This document shows, piece after piece, positions 31,037-41,929 of a DNA stretch of 64,000 bases. The notes beneath the pieces are model-generated. The model saw nothing but the letters and a program-made list of their open reading frames with translations, ran no database searches and was not told the DNA's origin. The stretch spans positions 1-64,000 of the forward strand of contig QNQO01002046.1 of the NCBI GenBank assembly GCA_003290165.1, in the 5' to 3' direction. The position numbers and the translations under genes were made by a program. How positions within the stretch are numbered: the stretch's first letter is position 1; every line of letters starts with the position of its first letter. The stretch comes from Berberis thunbergii (Eukaryota > Streptophyta > Magnoliopsida > Ranunculales > Berberidaceae).

Positions 31037-31516
31037 CACTACAAAAAAAAAGCTTTAATAGCTACGGAAACTAAAAAACCATCGCTAATTGCTTTCAGTA
31101 CTATTTCAACCCATAATTATAAAAATCCGTCACAAAATATTTAGCGACGGTAATTTAGCAGTCGCTAAGATTTACAAATAAAAATAATTGGTTTTTGATT
31201 TTTTTTATTAGCGACGGCAAAAAACCGTGGCTAATTGGTTTTAAAAAAAAATTTAAACTAAAGAGATTAGCTACGGCAATTTACCGTGGCTAATTGGTTT
31301 TTGATTTTTTTATAGCGACGGCAAAAAATCGTGGCTAATTGGTTTTTAAAAAATATAAAATTTTAACACCAAAGAGATTAACTACGACAATTTACTGTGG
31401 CTAATTGGTTTTTATTTTTTTTATTAGCGACGGCAAAAAATCATGGCTAATTGGTTTTTTTTAAAACTAAACACTAAAGAGTTTAGCTACGACAATTTAC
31501 CGTAGCTATTTTTTTT

Positions 31517-32596
31517 TATGAGATCAAAGAAGATCAAATCAGATCAGATCATATCAGATCAAAGAAGATCAGATCAGATCATAGAAGATTAGATCAAAGA
31601 ATATCATATCAGATCAAAGAAGATCATATCAGATCATATCAAAGAAGATCAAAGAATATCAGATCAAAGAAGATCAGATCAGATCAAAGAAGATCAAAGA
31701 TGATCAGATCAAAGAAGATCAGATCAAATAAGATCAAAGAAGATCAGATCAAAGAAGATCAAAGAAGATCAGAGAATATCAGATCAGATCAAAGAAGATG
31801 AGATCAAGGAAGATCAAAGAAGATCAGATCAAATAAAATCTAGGAAGATCATAGAAGATCAAAGAAGATTAAAGAAGATCAAATAAGATCAGATCAAAGA
31901 AGATAAGATCAAAGAAAATCAGATCAAAAAAGATGAGATCAAAGAATATCAGATAAAAAAAAATGAGATCAAAGAAGATCAGATCAGATCAAAGAATATC
32001 ATATCAAAGAAGATCAGATCAAAGAATATCATATCAAAGAAGATCAGATCAAAGAAAATCAAAGAAGATAAAAAAAGATTAAAAAAATCAGATCAAAGAA
32101 TATCATATCAGATCAAAAAAGATCAGATCAAAGAAGTTCAAAGAAAATCAAATAAGATAAAAGAAGATCAAATCAAAGAAGATCAGATCAAAGAATATCA
32201 AATAAGATAAAAGAATATCAAATAAGATCAAAGAAGATCAGATCAAAGAAGACCAGATAAAAAAAATCAGATCAAAGAAAATCAAAGAAGTTCAAAGAAG
32301 ATAAAAGAAGATCAGATCAGATCAAAGAAGTTCAAAGAAGATCACATCAAAGAATATCAAAGAAGTTAAAAGAAGATCAGATCATATCAAAGAATATCAA
32401 AGAAGATCAAAGAAGATCAAAGAAGTTCAAAGAAGATCAAAAAAGATAAAAAAAGATCATATCAAAGAATATCAAATCAAAGAAGATGAGATCAAAGAAA
32501 ATCAAAGAAGATCAAAGAAGTTCAAAGAAGATCAAAAAAGATAAGATCAAAGAAGATGAGATCAAAGAAGATCAGATCAGATCAAAGAAGATAAAA
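31517..32596. repeat. GATC-rich minisatellite, (AGATCAAAGA)n with (AGATC)n
   Basis: About 1080 bp built almost entirely of AGATC, AAAGA and close variants (AGATCAAAGA, AGATCAGATC, AATATC). One strand is nearly free of G except in GATC/GAAG words, so it is strongly purine-biased. It lies between the two subterminal halves of the CACTA-like element. Confidence 0.9.
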
Positions 32597-32830
32597 AAAC
32601 TAATCGGTTTTTTTTTTTTAAATAAACACTAAAGAGATTAGCTACGACAATTTACCGTGGCTAATTGGTTTTAGATTTTTTATATTAGCGACGACAAAAG
32701 ACCGTGGCTAATTGGTTTTAAAAAAAATTAAACACTAAAGAGATTAGCTACAGCAATTTACCGTGGCTAATTGGTTTTTGATTTTTTATATTAGCGACGG
32801 CAACAAACTGTCACTAATAGTTTAAAAAAA

Positions 32831-33410
32831 ATATATCACCGATCCGCGTGAAACCTCATCTCAACCGTCAATTACACCAAAAAATTTAGCTCAATCCAAC
32901 GCATTAAACCAAACCACGTCATCGATCCGCGTGAAACTAACACAACCAATCCCTTTCAATTATCTTTCTCTATATAAATTTCAATTTTTTCTACAAACCA
33001 ACTTAAACAAAAAATTTCTCTCAACGAAAAATTCTCTCTCAACCTCCAGAGAAGAAACCCACAGAGGAGAAGTCTGCCACTTCCTCGACACCGATCCGGC
33101 CGCCTCTCTTTCCCCTCCCTTCCTCCGCCGCTTCTATCTCGAAGATCTCCGATATTTTGTAGATCAAATTTTTTTTGGTTTTTTTTGTCATTTTTGTATG
33201 GATTCTTTGTATTTTTTTTAAAATTTTTGTATAATATTCTAGAGACTGTGTAATTTTTGTTATAATTTTGATCAATTAAGTTTAGTTCTGGTAGTTGATA
33301 TTAATTTTCAAAGTGGACAATCATTAATAGCTAATTTCCTTATAAAAAATGAATTATAATTTATAATTTGTAAATTTCATTTGTCAATATGATTTGCAAC
33401 AACGTTGTCC
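32831..33410 (+). other. Promoter-like and leader-like stretch in the CACTA-like element
   Basis: A TATA-like CTATATAAATTTC (about 32970) is followed by a CT/A-rich leader and a GC-richer stretch with short open frames (32931-33221) but no recognisable protein. The remainder is AT-rich. It may be the remnant of the element's transcription unit. Confidence 0.3.
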
Positions 33411-33865
33411 CTAAATAGCTACGGCATATACCGTGGCTGTGTTGTCAATTAGATTTGCAATTAGTGACGGCGAAAAACCGTCGCTAAATAGCCAAGGCAA
33501 AAAACCGTCGCTATAATGTCTTAGCGACCGCAAAAACCATCGCTAAGTAGCGACGGCAAATAAACGGTCGCTAAATAGTGACGGCAAAAAACCGTTGCTA
33601 TTTAGCAAAAACCGTCACTAAATAGCCACGGTAAAAAAACGATCGCTAAATAGTGACGGCAAAAAACCGTCGCTATCTTACAATTAGCGACAATCTTCGT
33701 TGAAATTTTCAGCAGCTTTAGCGACGGAATTTTTGAATTAGCCACGATTTTTTTGTCGTGGCTAATTAGCGACGGGATAGTTTACCGTTGCTGATTCAAA
33801 TAGCAACGATTAAACTAGCGACGGAAGTGACAACTTGTGTTACCATCAGTTTTGCACCACTAGGC

Positions 33866-34091
33866 TAACAATGAACAGAGTTTGTGTTGAAGATGATATC
33901 TTGTATTCACTAAGAGATTGAAATTTATACACCTTGTATCAACCGTGAGTATCCTATATCTGTGCTATATCTCCTGGAAATAAGGAGATATATTTAACAA
34001 AGTTTGAATAATTAAAAGAAGCTACAAAGTAGGCAGCAGACTTGGTCAAGATAAGAGTAGTTACGGGATTGTAGTTGACTTATCACTAATA
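33866..34091 (-). repeat. Copia 1 left LTR (3' LTR in element sense)
   Basis: 226 bp; contains ATGAACAGAGTTTGTGTTGA and ...GACTTATCACTAATA, matching the split right LTR at 36926-36996 / 41531-41620 / 41930-42002. Confidence 0.85.
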
Positions 34092-34198
34092 CGCCCCGAC
34101 AAGTTGGAGGATGTGTCCACAACTCCTAACTTGGTTAAAACATTCTAGAATGCTGACTTAGGAAGAGGTTTGGTCAGAGTGTCAGCAATCTGATCCGC

Positions 34199-35590
34199 TT
34201 AATGAACATGTTTGACATTGACTTTGTTATTATGTACATGGTCTTGAACAAAATGAAAGTCTACAGCAATATGCTTCATTTTACTGTGAAAGACTGGATT
34301 GTGACATAAGTAAGTGGCACCAACATTATCACAGTAAATGATTGGAGTGGTGAGGATAGGTACATGAAGCTCACGCATTAAATTCAACACCCAATTTGTC
34401 TCAGCTAAAGCACTTGCAAAACGGCCCTGTATTCAGCTTCAGTAGATGATCTAGCAACAGTTCGTTGCTTTTTGGAGGACCAACTTATGGGATTGCTTCC
34501 AAGAAATAGGATATATCAAAATGTAGAAGTTCTATCATGTAAATCCCCGGCCCAGTTAGCATCGGAGTACATGTGAAGGGCATTGGACGTGTTTCTTGTA
34601 ATGTGAAGGCCAAAGTGCATCGTTTGCTTCAAGTAGCGCAATAACCTTTTTACGGCTTGCCAATGTAAGATTGTTGGAGCGTGCATAAATTGAGACAACT
34701 TGTTGACTGCAAAACTAATGTCAGGTTTTGTGAAGGATAAGTATTGAAGTTTGCCAATAACACGACGGTATTTAGTGGCATATGTGGGCAATGATCCATC
34801 ATTTAGGTGGAGCGACATACTGGAACTCATGGGGGTCATAACAGCTTTGCTTTCATGCATATTGCACTCTTGCAAGATGTCTTGGATATATTTTGTTTGT
34901 GAGATAATAAGGCCATTTACTTGACGTAAAACTTCAACACCCAAAAAATACGTAAGGCAACCAAGATCCTTAATAGAGAATCTTTGTGATAGCTTCTGAA
35001 GAACTTGGTGTATGAGGTTTTTGTTGTTTCCATTCACTATTATATCATCCACATAAACTAGGATGTAAATAAGAAGATCTGGTGTGTGAAGAATGAATAA
35101 TGATGTATCAGACTGAAATTTGTGAAAGCCGAGTGAAAGTAGAAACTATTTGAGTTCATTGTACCAAGCACGAGGTGCTTGCTTGAGCCCATATATTGCT
35201 TTCTGTAAACGACATACATAATTGGGCAGTTCAGGATGCTCAAAGCCAGGAGGTTGCCTCATAAAGACTTCTTCTTCTAAGTGCCTTTGAAGAAATGCAT
35301 TATTGACATCTAGTTGGTGCATGACCCAATTGTGTTGAACGACCAGCGATAGGACAAGTCTGATAGTAGTAGGTTTAATGACTGGACTGAAAGTGGAGTG
35401 AAAGTCAATACCGGGCCTCTGAGTAAACCCTTTGGCAACTAAACGTGCCTTGTACCTATCGATTGAGCCATCAGATTTCCGTTTTATACGGAATAACCAT
35501 TTACAATCAATGACATTTTGAGATTTCTCCATGGGTAGCAAGTTCCATGTCTTATTCTTCATAAGTGCATCGAATTCGGATTGCATTGCA
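34199..35590 (-). pseudogene. Copia 1 RT and RNase H remains
   Basis: On the minus strand, RT runs from about 35590 ([52 protein letters not shown]) through the YxDD region near 35050 (MDDIIVNGNNKN) to TKPDISFAVNKLSQFMHAP (about 34680-34740); RNase H follows to about 34199 (YCDNVGATYLCHNPVFHSK). Stops and frameshifts separate the pieces (about 35146, 35058 and 34516), so no enzyme can be made. Confidence 0.88.
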
Positions 35591-36841
35591 GCTCTCCAAT
35601 TCTCATATGTTTGGGCTTGTTTATAGGTGGAGGGGGTAAAGGACTTGAGATGGTGTCCATGTAATCGAAGATTTTCTTTGGTTTGTAAATATTATGTTGA
35701 GAACAAGTGGTAACTCGGTGTGGAGGAGGTGGAGGTTGTGGTGGAAATGGGATTTGGGTGAGTGTTTCGTGATGACTTGAGTTTGGTTGAGGCAGTGAAT
35801 GTGAAGCAGTTGGGTGAGTCAATTGGAGTTGGGTTGGTGAGAGAGGCGATAGTGGTAGGTTTGATGTTTGGGATTGATGTTGAGGTTCGGGGTGGTGGAA
35901 GAGTGGGAGTGGATAAGCGTGTATGATTTCTGTCTTCGTTGATATTGTCGTAGAGTTGGCATTGGACACGTGGTGCTTTGTTGGCATGGATGGGTGGGCG
36001 CCATTGAAGTTGTGGATTGGAGGAGGGGTTGATATTATTTTTGTTGGCTGGTGAACGCCAAGGTTGAGTAGTCCAACGTCGATTATTGTGGTTTGTGTTG
36101 TTGGAAGAGTTGGTCGTTTGGGCTACGGCTACAGTAATTGGTGATGATGATTTTTTTTTCTTCGTGTTTGAGAAAGAGTTCATGATCAAGAAGCTTATCA
36201 AACAACTCTTCATACGAGATGGGAGATTATCATGCACGAATGGCTGCCGATATTTCTCGAAATTCAGGTCCTAGGCCACTTAAGATTTTGATGATCAATT
36301 CTTCGTTGGAGATTGGTGACCTAGTTGTTGCGAGTTCATCAGCAAGGGACCGTATCTCACGAAGATAATCAGCAACAGATTTTGCATCTTTGGAGACCTT
36401 GGTTAGTTGATATTGTAGACTAAAGATGTGTGTTTGACTTTTGTTGGCAAAAGAAGTATGCAACAGATCCCAGGCCTTTTTGGAGTTAGAAGCTGAAGAT
36501 ACTGTAGCTGCTATGGTTGGGTCGACATATGCCATGAGGGCATTCTGGATTAGTTGATCTTGGCGGAACCAAAGTTTGTACTCTTGGTTGTCAATTTCTG
36601 TGTTGTTTTGTGTTATTGTGCGAGATGGAACTGGATTTGTGCCATCTAGATGATCATACAAGTCGTGACCATGCATTAACATGGCAAATTGTGATTTCCA
36701 CGATGGGAAATTGTGGCTGCCAAGGAGTTTGATTGGGAGTTGAGAAGCTGGGTTAAACTGGATTAATTGGGATGGGTTATTGGTGGGAATGGTTGTGGCA
36801 TCAGGAGTGGTAACTAGAGATGGTTGAGGATTTGTAGACAT
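35591..36841 (-). pseudogene. Copia 1 Gag joined to RT linker (protease-integrase deleted)
   Basis: Gag of the UBN2 type starts at ATG 36841 (MSTNPQPSLVTTPDATT) with LLGSHNFPSWKSQFAMLMHG and KSVADYLREIRSLADELA; the frame stops at 36230. The following stretch encodes an Asn/Pro-rich Gag end, then a Pro/Ser-rich linker of the kind that sits between integrase and RT (ending [13 protein letters not shown]). Protease and integrase, normally over 1.5 kb, are absent between them. Confidence 0.8.
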
Positions 36842-36996
36842 TGTCAAGTGATGGAGCAATAGGAGATTAGCAAAGTAGTAAAAAAGATGAAATACTCGTA
36901 TGAGTTTATTTATGCTCTGATACCATAACAATGAACATAGTTTGTGTTGAAAATGATATCTTGTATTCACTATGAGATTGAAATTTATACACCTTG

Positions 36997-37354
36997 TATT
37001 AGGAAATACATCCTATTGTTAGGAAAATATCTTCCATTGTTAGGAAATATATCCTACTGTTAGGAAAATATATTTTAGCATATTGTCTTGCAAGTTTTAT
37101 GGGGTTAGCAAATGCATCCTATTGTTAGGAAAATATCTTCCATTGTTAGGAAATATATTCTACTGTTGGGAAAATATATTTTAGCATATTGTGTTGCAAG
37201 TTTTATGGGGTTAGGAAACTTTCCGATGGCTAGTGATTTGTTTCCTTGGTTTGGAAGGTTTCCTAGTGTATGGTGGTTTCCTATTGTATTTTGACTACAG
37301 TATTTATATTGCTGATGAATGAATGAAAGGGACAACTTGGCCTTAATCTTGTAA
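36997..37354 (+). repeat. Copia 2 5' LTR with 106 bp internal tandem duplication
   Basis: 358 bp versus 252 bp for the 3' LTR. The extra 106 bp is a tandem repeat of the ATCCTATTGTTAGG...GGGGTTAG segment (about 37009-37114 and 37115-37220). TATA-like TATTTATATTG at about 37302. Confidence 0.9.
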
Positions 37355-37367
37355 TGGTATCAGAGCC
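37355..37367 (+). promoter_or_regulatory. Primer-binding site of copia 2
   Basis: TGGTATCAGAGCC, immediately after the 5' LTR; initiator tRNA-Met type. Confidence 0.9.
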
Positions 37368-37370
37368 AAA

Positions 37371-37733
37371 ATGGACCTTGAGGCGAAAAGCTTGCAGCCA
37401 AATGTAAAAGTTGCCCTTCTCGCAAAGATAAGGGAATACAAATCTGATCTGAACAATTTGAAACGTGAAGTAAAAATCTTACTTCAGAAAATCAGGCTTC
37501 GCGAGAAGAGTTGTTAGAGTCTGGAATTGCAGATACGCAAATGGTGTCTGCCGACCAAAAAGGAAGATTGTTAATGTCGACAGAGAGATTAAATCAGTCT
37601 TGTGACAGAATCAAAGAGAGTAGAGGAACTATGTTGGAGATAGAAGAGTTGGGTGTTTCAATCTTACAAGATTTGCATCAACAGCGTCAGTCCCTCCTTC
37701 ATGCTCACAGCACGCTTCATGGTGTGGATGACA
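37371..37733 (+). pseudogene. Captured VTI1-type Qb-SNARE coding fragment inside copia 2
   Basis: Four bases after the PBS the sequence encodes MDLEAKSLQPNVKVALLAKI and REYKSDLNNLKREVK, then (one frame over, after about 37480) ELLESGIADTQMVSADQKGR, LLMSTERLNQSCDRIKES and ELGVSILQDLHQQRQSLL, HAHSTLHGVDD. This is the middle of plant VTI1 (VTI11/VTI12) vesicle SNAREs, which act in Golgi-to-vacuole and trans-Golgi traffic. Missing are the N-terminal end, the rest of the SNARE helix after GVDD, and the membrane anchor. There is no intron. A stop at about 37515 in the first frame and a frame change show it cannot make one SNARE product, though 37511-38086 is open and fuses the second half to copia Gag/protease residues. 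It was presumably picked up from a host mRNA by reverse transcription. Confidence 0.9.
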
Positions 37734-39100
37734 GCACATCTCTTGGGAAGCCGAACCCTGCTCCTGCTGCGCAACCTCTTCTAGGTTTTTCTTCCGAACA
37801 ATGGCAGGCTCTCATGGTCGTTTTCGGCACTCCTCACCCTCCCCCTAATCGGTTGAATGGCAAGTGGATTATTGACATTGGGTGCTCCAATCATGTTACG
37901 GGAGATTTGTCGTATTTGTCGGATCTAAGAACTGTGACTCCCTGTTCTGTTGGCCTCCCGGATGGTCAGAACGTTGTTGCCTTGAAGGAAGAAATTGTCA
38001 AGCTTACTGACAAAATTATTCTTAACCATGTTCTTTATGCTCCAAAATTAAATTGTAATTTAATTTTGGGCTTCACAATTGAGTGATGATATAAATTGTG
38101 AATTCATAACTAACTCCGACTTGTGTGCTATCCAGGACCGACACACGAGGGAGGTGATTGGAACGGGTGACAGAAGGGATGGACTATACTACTTACGGGA
38201 AGAGACAAAAGTGAAAGCAGTTTCAGTTGCTCCTTCAACTTCTTTGGAGCTATGGCATCGCAGATTGGGGCATCCTTCCGAGAAAGTGGTGAAGTTGCTT
38301 CTTTTTTTAGCAATTCTAGTGGTAACTTGAATAAAGCATGTGAAGTTTGTCATCGTGCTAAACATTCTAGGGATAGTTTTAATTAAGTGACAATAAATCT
38401 GTTTTAATTAAGTGACAATAAATCTACTCGCATTTTCGAGTTAGTCCATTGTGATTTATGGGGGCCATATGATACACTCTCGTCTTGTGGGGCTCGCTAT
38501 TTTTTAACATTAGTGGATGACTTCTCCCGCGCTGTGTGGATCTATCTGTTAGTTGATAAAACGGAGGTTTTTAAAATGTTTATGTCCTTTATAGCTATGA
38601 TTGATAGTCAGTTTTCTCATAAATTGAGAAATTGAAGATTGTTCGTAGTGATAATGGTACTGAATTTAATTGCCTCAAGGATTATTTTTTGGTCAATGGA
38701 ATTCTGTTTCAAACTTTTTGTGTGGGGACTCCTCAACAAAATGGTCGGGCAGAAAGGAAACATAAACACATTTTGAATGTTGCTCGGGCACTACGATTTC
38801 ATGGTGGTTTACCGCTTTATTTTTGGGGGGAATGTGCCCTTGCCGCTGCTCATATAATCAATCGGACACCTTCTAGTATTCTTGGCAATAAAACTCCATA
38901 TGAAGTCTTATTTGGTGATCCGCCTTCCTTTGGTGAATTGCATGTTTTCGGTTCTCTGTGCTTCGCCCATAATCAGAAGGCAAAGGGTGATAAGTTTGCC
39001 AGTAGGAGTCGTAAATGTGTATTTGTGGGATATCCGTTTGGCAAGAAGGGTTGGTATTTGTTTGATTTGGACAAGCAAGATTTTTTTTTGTGTCCAGGAA
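37734..39100 (+). pseudogene. Copia 2 protease and integrase remains
   Basis: From 37734 the frame continues into a Pro/Ala-rich linker and the protease region WIIDIGCSNHVTGDL (active-site Thr of DTG changed to Ile). GAG-pre-integrase motif LELWHRRLGHPSEKV is at about 38248-38295, integrase core pieces include VDDFSRAVWIYL (38510s), DNGTEFN and TPQQNGRAERKHK (about 38650-38760). Frameshifts or stops near 38086, 38320, 38635 and 39090, plus a 29 bp duplication near 38385-38425, break it. Confidence 0.9.
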
Positions 39101-41270
39101 TGTCACGTTTTATGAGAATGTGTTCCCATATCTTGATGTTGAGGCTACTAATTTTGCTGCTCGCAATGACATTCATGGTGATCTGTATGAAGGGGTGGCT
39201 GTAGATTTTCCGGATTTTTTAGAAAATGATGAGGAGGTGCAGCAAGTACGCCCTCCCACGCCCAGGGGTGCTCCAGACCAGCAGCAGCAGGCCACCACAC
39301 AGCTGCAGCAGGCCACCACACAGCTGCAGCTACCACCACAGGCCACCACACCGTCCACACCCAGGCCTGCTCCAGCCCAGCAGCCGCGAGCCATACCACA
39401 GCCCACCGCCACGCCGTTGCAGCCCGTGCTCCCTGCACCGCAGCCACAGGTGTTGCCTACGCCTTCTCATACGGATGATTCAGGGGGGGCAGTGTCGGGA
39501 GATGCTCCGCCAAGTGAGCATTTAGGTCGTGGCTTTCGGGAAAAGTATTTTTCGGTTAAGCTACGTGACTTTGTTACACACACTACGGTGAAGAAAAATA
39601 GTTCATCCTCCGCTTCACCTGCTTCTACATCTTCACCTCCCTTAGGTACACCTTATCCTATAGCACATTATGTTAGTTGTGACAGTTTTTCTGTGAAACA
39701 CCGAAATTTTATTGCAGCTATTACAGCTGGAAGAGAGCCACTGTCTTTTCAGGAGGCTGTAAAAGATGCATGGTGGCGCGCCGCTATGCAAGAAAAGATG
39801 CGGGCCTTGGAAGACAATGAGACGTGGACTATGGAAAAGTTTCCTTCAGGGAAAAATGCTCTTGGTAGTCAATGGTTGTATAAGATAAAGTACAAATCTG
39901 ATGCTAGTATTGAGAGATTGAAGGCTCGTTTGGTTGTTTTCGGTAATCATCAGACCAAAGGGATAGATTATGACAAGACATTCGCTCCAGTGGCAAAGAT
40001 GACGATTGTTCGCGCATTCCTTGCAATTGCGGCTTCTAAAAATTGGGAGTTGCATCAGATGGATGTACACAATGCTTTCTTGCACGGGGATCTAGATGAG
40101 GAGGTCTATATGAAACTCCCTCCTGACTTTACCTCTGATGAACCTGGTTTAGTGTGTCGATTGCGTAAATCTCTATATGGATTGAAACAGGCTCCTAGAT
40201 GTTGGTTTGCTAAGCTTGTGTCTGCTTTAAAAGGGTATGGTTTTTTACAGTCCTATTCTGATTATTCCCTTTTTACTTATAAGAATGGGTCGGTTCAAAT
40301 TAATGTGCTCGTGTACGTTGATGATTTAATACTCTCTGGGAATGATTCTGCTGCTTTGGCTCTGTTTAAAAGCTACCTTGGCTCCCGTTTTCATATGAAG
40401 GACCTCGGGGTCCTTAAATACTTCCTTGGTATTGAGGTTGCCTGCAGCTCTGCAGGGTTGTTTCTTTGTCAACGTAAATATGCACTTGATATTATTTCGG
40501 AGGTGGGTCTCTTGGGTTTGAAGCCTGCTGTGTCTCCGATCGAACAAAACCATCAACTGGTGCGTGCCATGGGTTCTCTTCTCTCGGATCCTGAGTCTTA
40601 TAGGCGTCTGGTGGGGCGTTTGGTTTATTTGGCGGTCACACGTCCTGATTTGATGTACTCGGTTCATGTGCTATCTCAGTTTATGCAGCAACCGCGACAG
40701 GAGCATTGGGATGCTGCATTGCGCGTTGTCCGTTATTTGAAAGGTACTCCGGGTTACGGTATTCTCCTGCGCTCGGATAATGACTTGACTTTGCAAGGTT
40801 GATGTGATTCTGATTGGGCCGCTTGCCCTATTACTCGGAGGTCCCTGATGGGGTGGTTGGTGTTTCTGGGCCATTCTCCGATTGATTGGAAAACTAAGAA
40901 GCAACATACGGTTTCTCGTTCTTCGGCTGAGGCGGAATATCGCTCTATGGCCGCCATAACATGTGAGTTGAAATGGTTGAAAGTTTTATTATTGAGTTTA
41001 GGGGTACTTCATCCCAAGGCCATTCCCCTCTTTTGTGATAGTCAGTCTGCCATATACATTGTGCAGAACCCCGTCTTCCATGAACGTACGAAGCATATTG
41101 AAGTTGATTGTCACTTCGTTCGTGATGTCATTCAGGATGGTCTTATTGCTCTTTCTTATGTGCCGACGACTGATCAGTTGGCAGACATTTTCACAAAGGC
41201 TTTGGGCAAATCGCAGTTCGATTATCTCCTTGGCAAGTTGGGCATCCTTAACCCTCATGCTCCAACTTGA
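39090..41270 (+). pseudogene. Copia 2 RT and RNase H
   Basis: The frame 39090-40802 holds a Gln/Pro-rich linker (about 39240-39470, with QQQQATTQLQQATTQLQL), then [61 protein letters not shown]. It ends at TGA 40800-40802 where the related element at 63 kb has Trp codon TGG (QGWCDSDWA). RNase H continues in the same frame to TGA 41268-41270 ([31 protein letters not shown]). A single stop therefore separates RT and RNase H. Confidence 0.92.
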
Positions 41271-41278
41271 AGGGGGGG

Positions 41279-41530
41279 TATTAGGAAATACATCCTATTG
41301 TTAGGAAAATATCTTTCATTGTTAGGAAATATATCCTACTGTTAGGAAAATATATTTTAGCATATTGTGCTGCAAGTTTTATGGGGTTAGGAAACTTTCC
41401 GATCGCTAGTGATTTGTTTCCTTGGTTTGGGAGGTTTCCTAGTGTATGGTGGTTTCCTATTGTATTTTGACTACAGTATTTATATTGTTGATGAATGAAT
41501 GAAAGGGACAACTTGGCCTTAATCTTGTCA
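41279..41530 (+). repeat. Copia 2 3' LTR
   Basis: 252 bp, begins TATTAGGAAATACATCC and ends CTTAATCTTGTCA; preceded by a G-rich polypurine tract. Lacks the 106 bp duplication of the 5' LTR. Confidence 0.92.
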
Positions 41531-41620
41531 CCTTGTATCAACCGTGAGTATTCTATATCTATGATATATCTCCTGAAAATAAGGAGATCTATTTAACAAA
41601 GTTTGAATAATTAAAAGAAG

Positions 41621-41929
41621 CACTACATCAAATTGACACTTTTGTAACAACTCTCAAAACAATATAACTTTTGAGATGTTACAATCCACCAAACAATTTA
41701 AAATCAAAACTAAATTTAGTCAAAAAAATGAAAAACAGTAACACAAAAAAAATGATACAATAAGTTGGATCACCATGAATAGTATTACTTTTATAACCAT
41801 ACTCTTCATGGTGATACTAGTATTGTATCATTTGTTTGTGAAAATTTGTAAAGTTGTTAGGTGAATTGTTACCCTTCAAAAGTGATACTATTTTAGGAGT
41901 TGTTACAAAAATGTCAATATGGTGTAGTG
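41621..41929. mobile_element. CACTA MITE in the copia 1 LTR
   Basis: 309 bp, begins CACTACATCAAATTGACACT and ends ...AATATGGTGTAGTG with about 33 bp of inverted terminal similarity. Flanked by AAG (41618-41620, 41930-41932). The sister LTR (about 34015-34025, AAAAGAAGCTACAAAG) is the empty site. No coding capacity. A related partial copy ends at 47197. Confidence 0.92.

Larger units (their letters stand above)
31037..33824. mobile_element. CACTA-like element, right end lost
   Basis: Begins CACTACAAAAAAAAAGC, the canonical CACTA terminal sequence. The subterminal parts are filled with TTAGCGACGG and CCGTGGCTAATTGG words in both orientations (31060-31510, 32610-32830, 33410-33824), like the subterminal motifs of plant CACTA elements. 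The interior holds a 1.1 kb GATC-rich array and a promoter-like stretch with CTATATAAAT at about 32970. No transposase is seen. The right end stops in a subterminal repeat with no TAGTG end, and about 50 bp of the flanking block is missing, so a deletion removed the right terminus together with flank. Confidence 0.7.
36997..41530 (+). mobile_element. Copia LTR retrotransposon 2 (nested), carrying a host VTI1 SNARE fragment
   Basis: Plus-strand Ty1/copia element inserted in the LTR of copia 1. Its 5' LTR is 36997-37354 and 3' LTR 41279-41530. The CCTTG duplication (36992-36996, 41531-41535) and the uninterrupted sister LTR at about 33935-33950 (ACACCTTGTATCAACC) fix the ends. PBS at 37355; polypurine tract GAAGGGGGGG just before 41279. 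Gag is missing and replaced by a VTI1-like SNARE coding fragment (37371-37733). Pol is broken. It would need proteins of a related element; one of the same family is at 62316-64000. Confidence 0.93.

Noticed and set aside
31517..32596. Regularly repeated short units that could suggest a CRISPR-like array
   Set aside because: The units are contiguous with no unique spacers and lie in a plant transposon; it is a minisatellite.
35692..36237. Minus-strand frame of 181 codons as a separate gene
   Set aside because: It spans the Gag end and the RT linker of copia 1 with a frame change; low-complexity Pro/Ser/Asn/Thr explains its length.
39148..39447. Long minus-strand open frame rich in Ala/Trp
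   Set aside because: It is the antisense shadow of the Gln/Pro-rich linker of copia 2; the CAG/CCA repeats keep all frames open.
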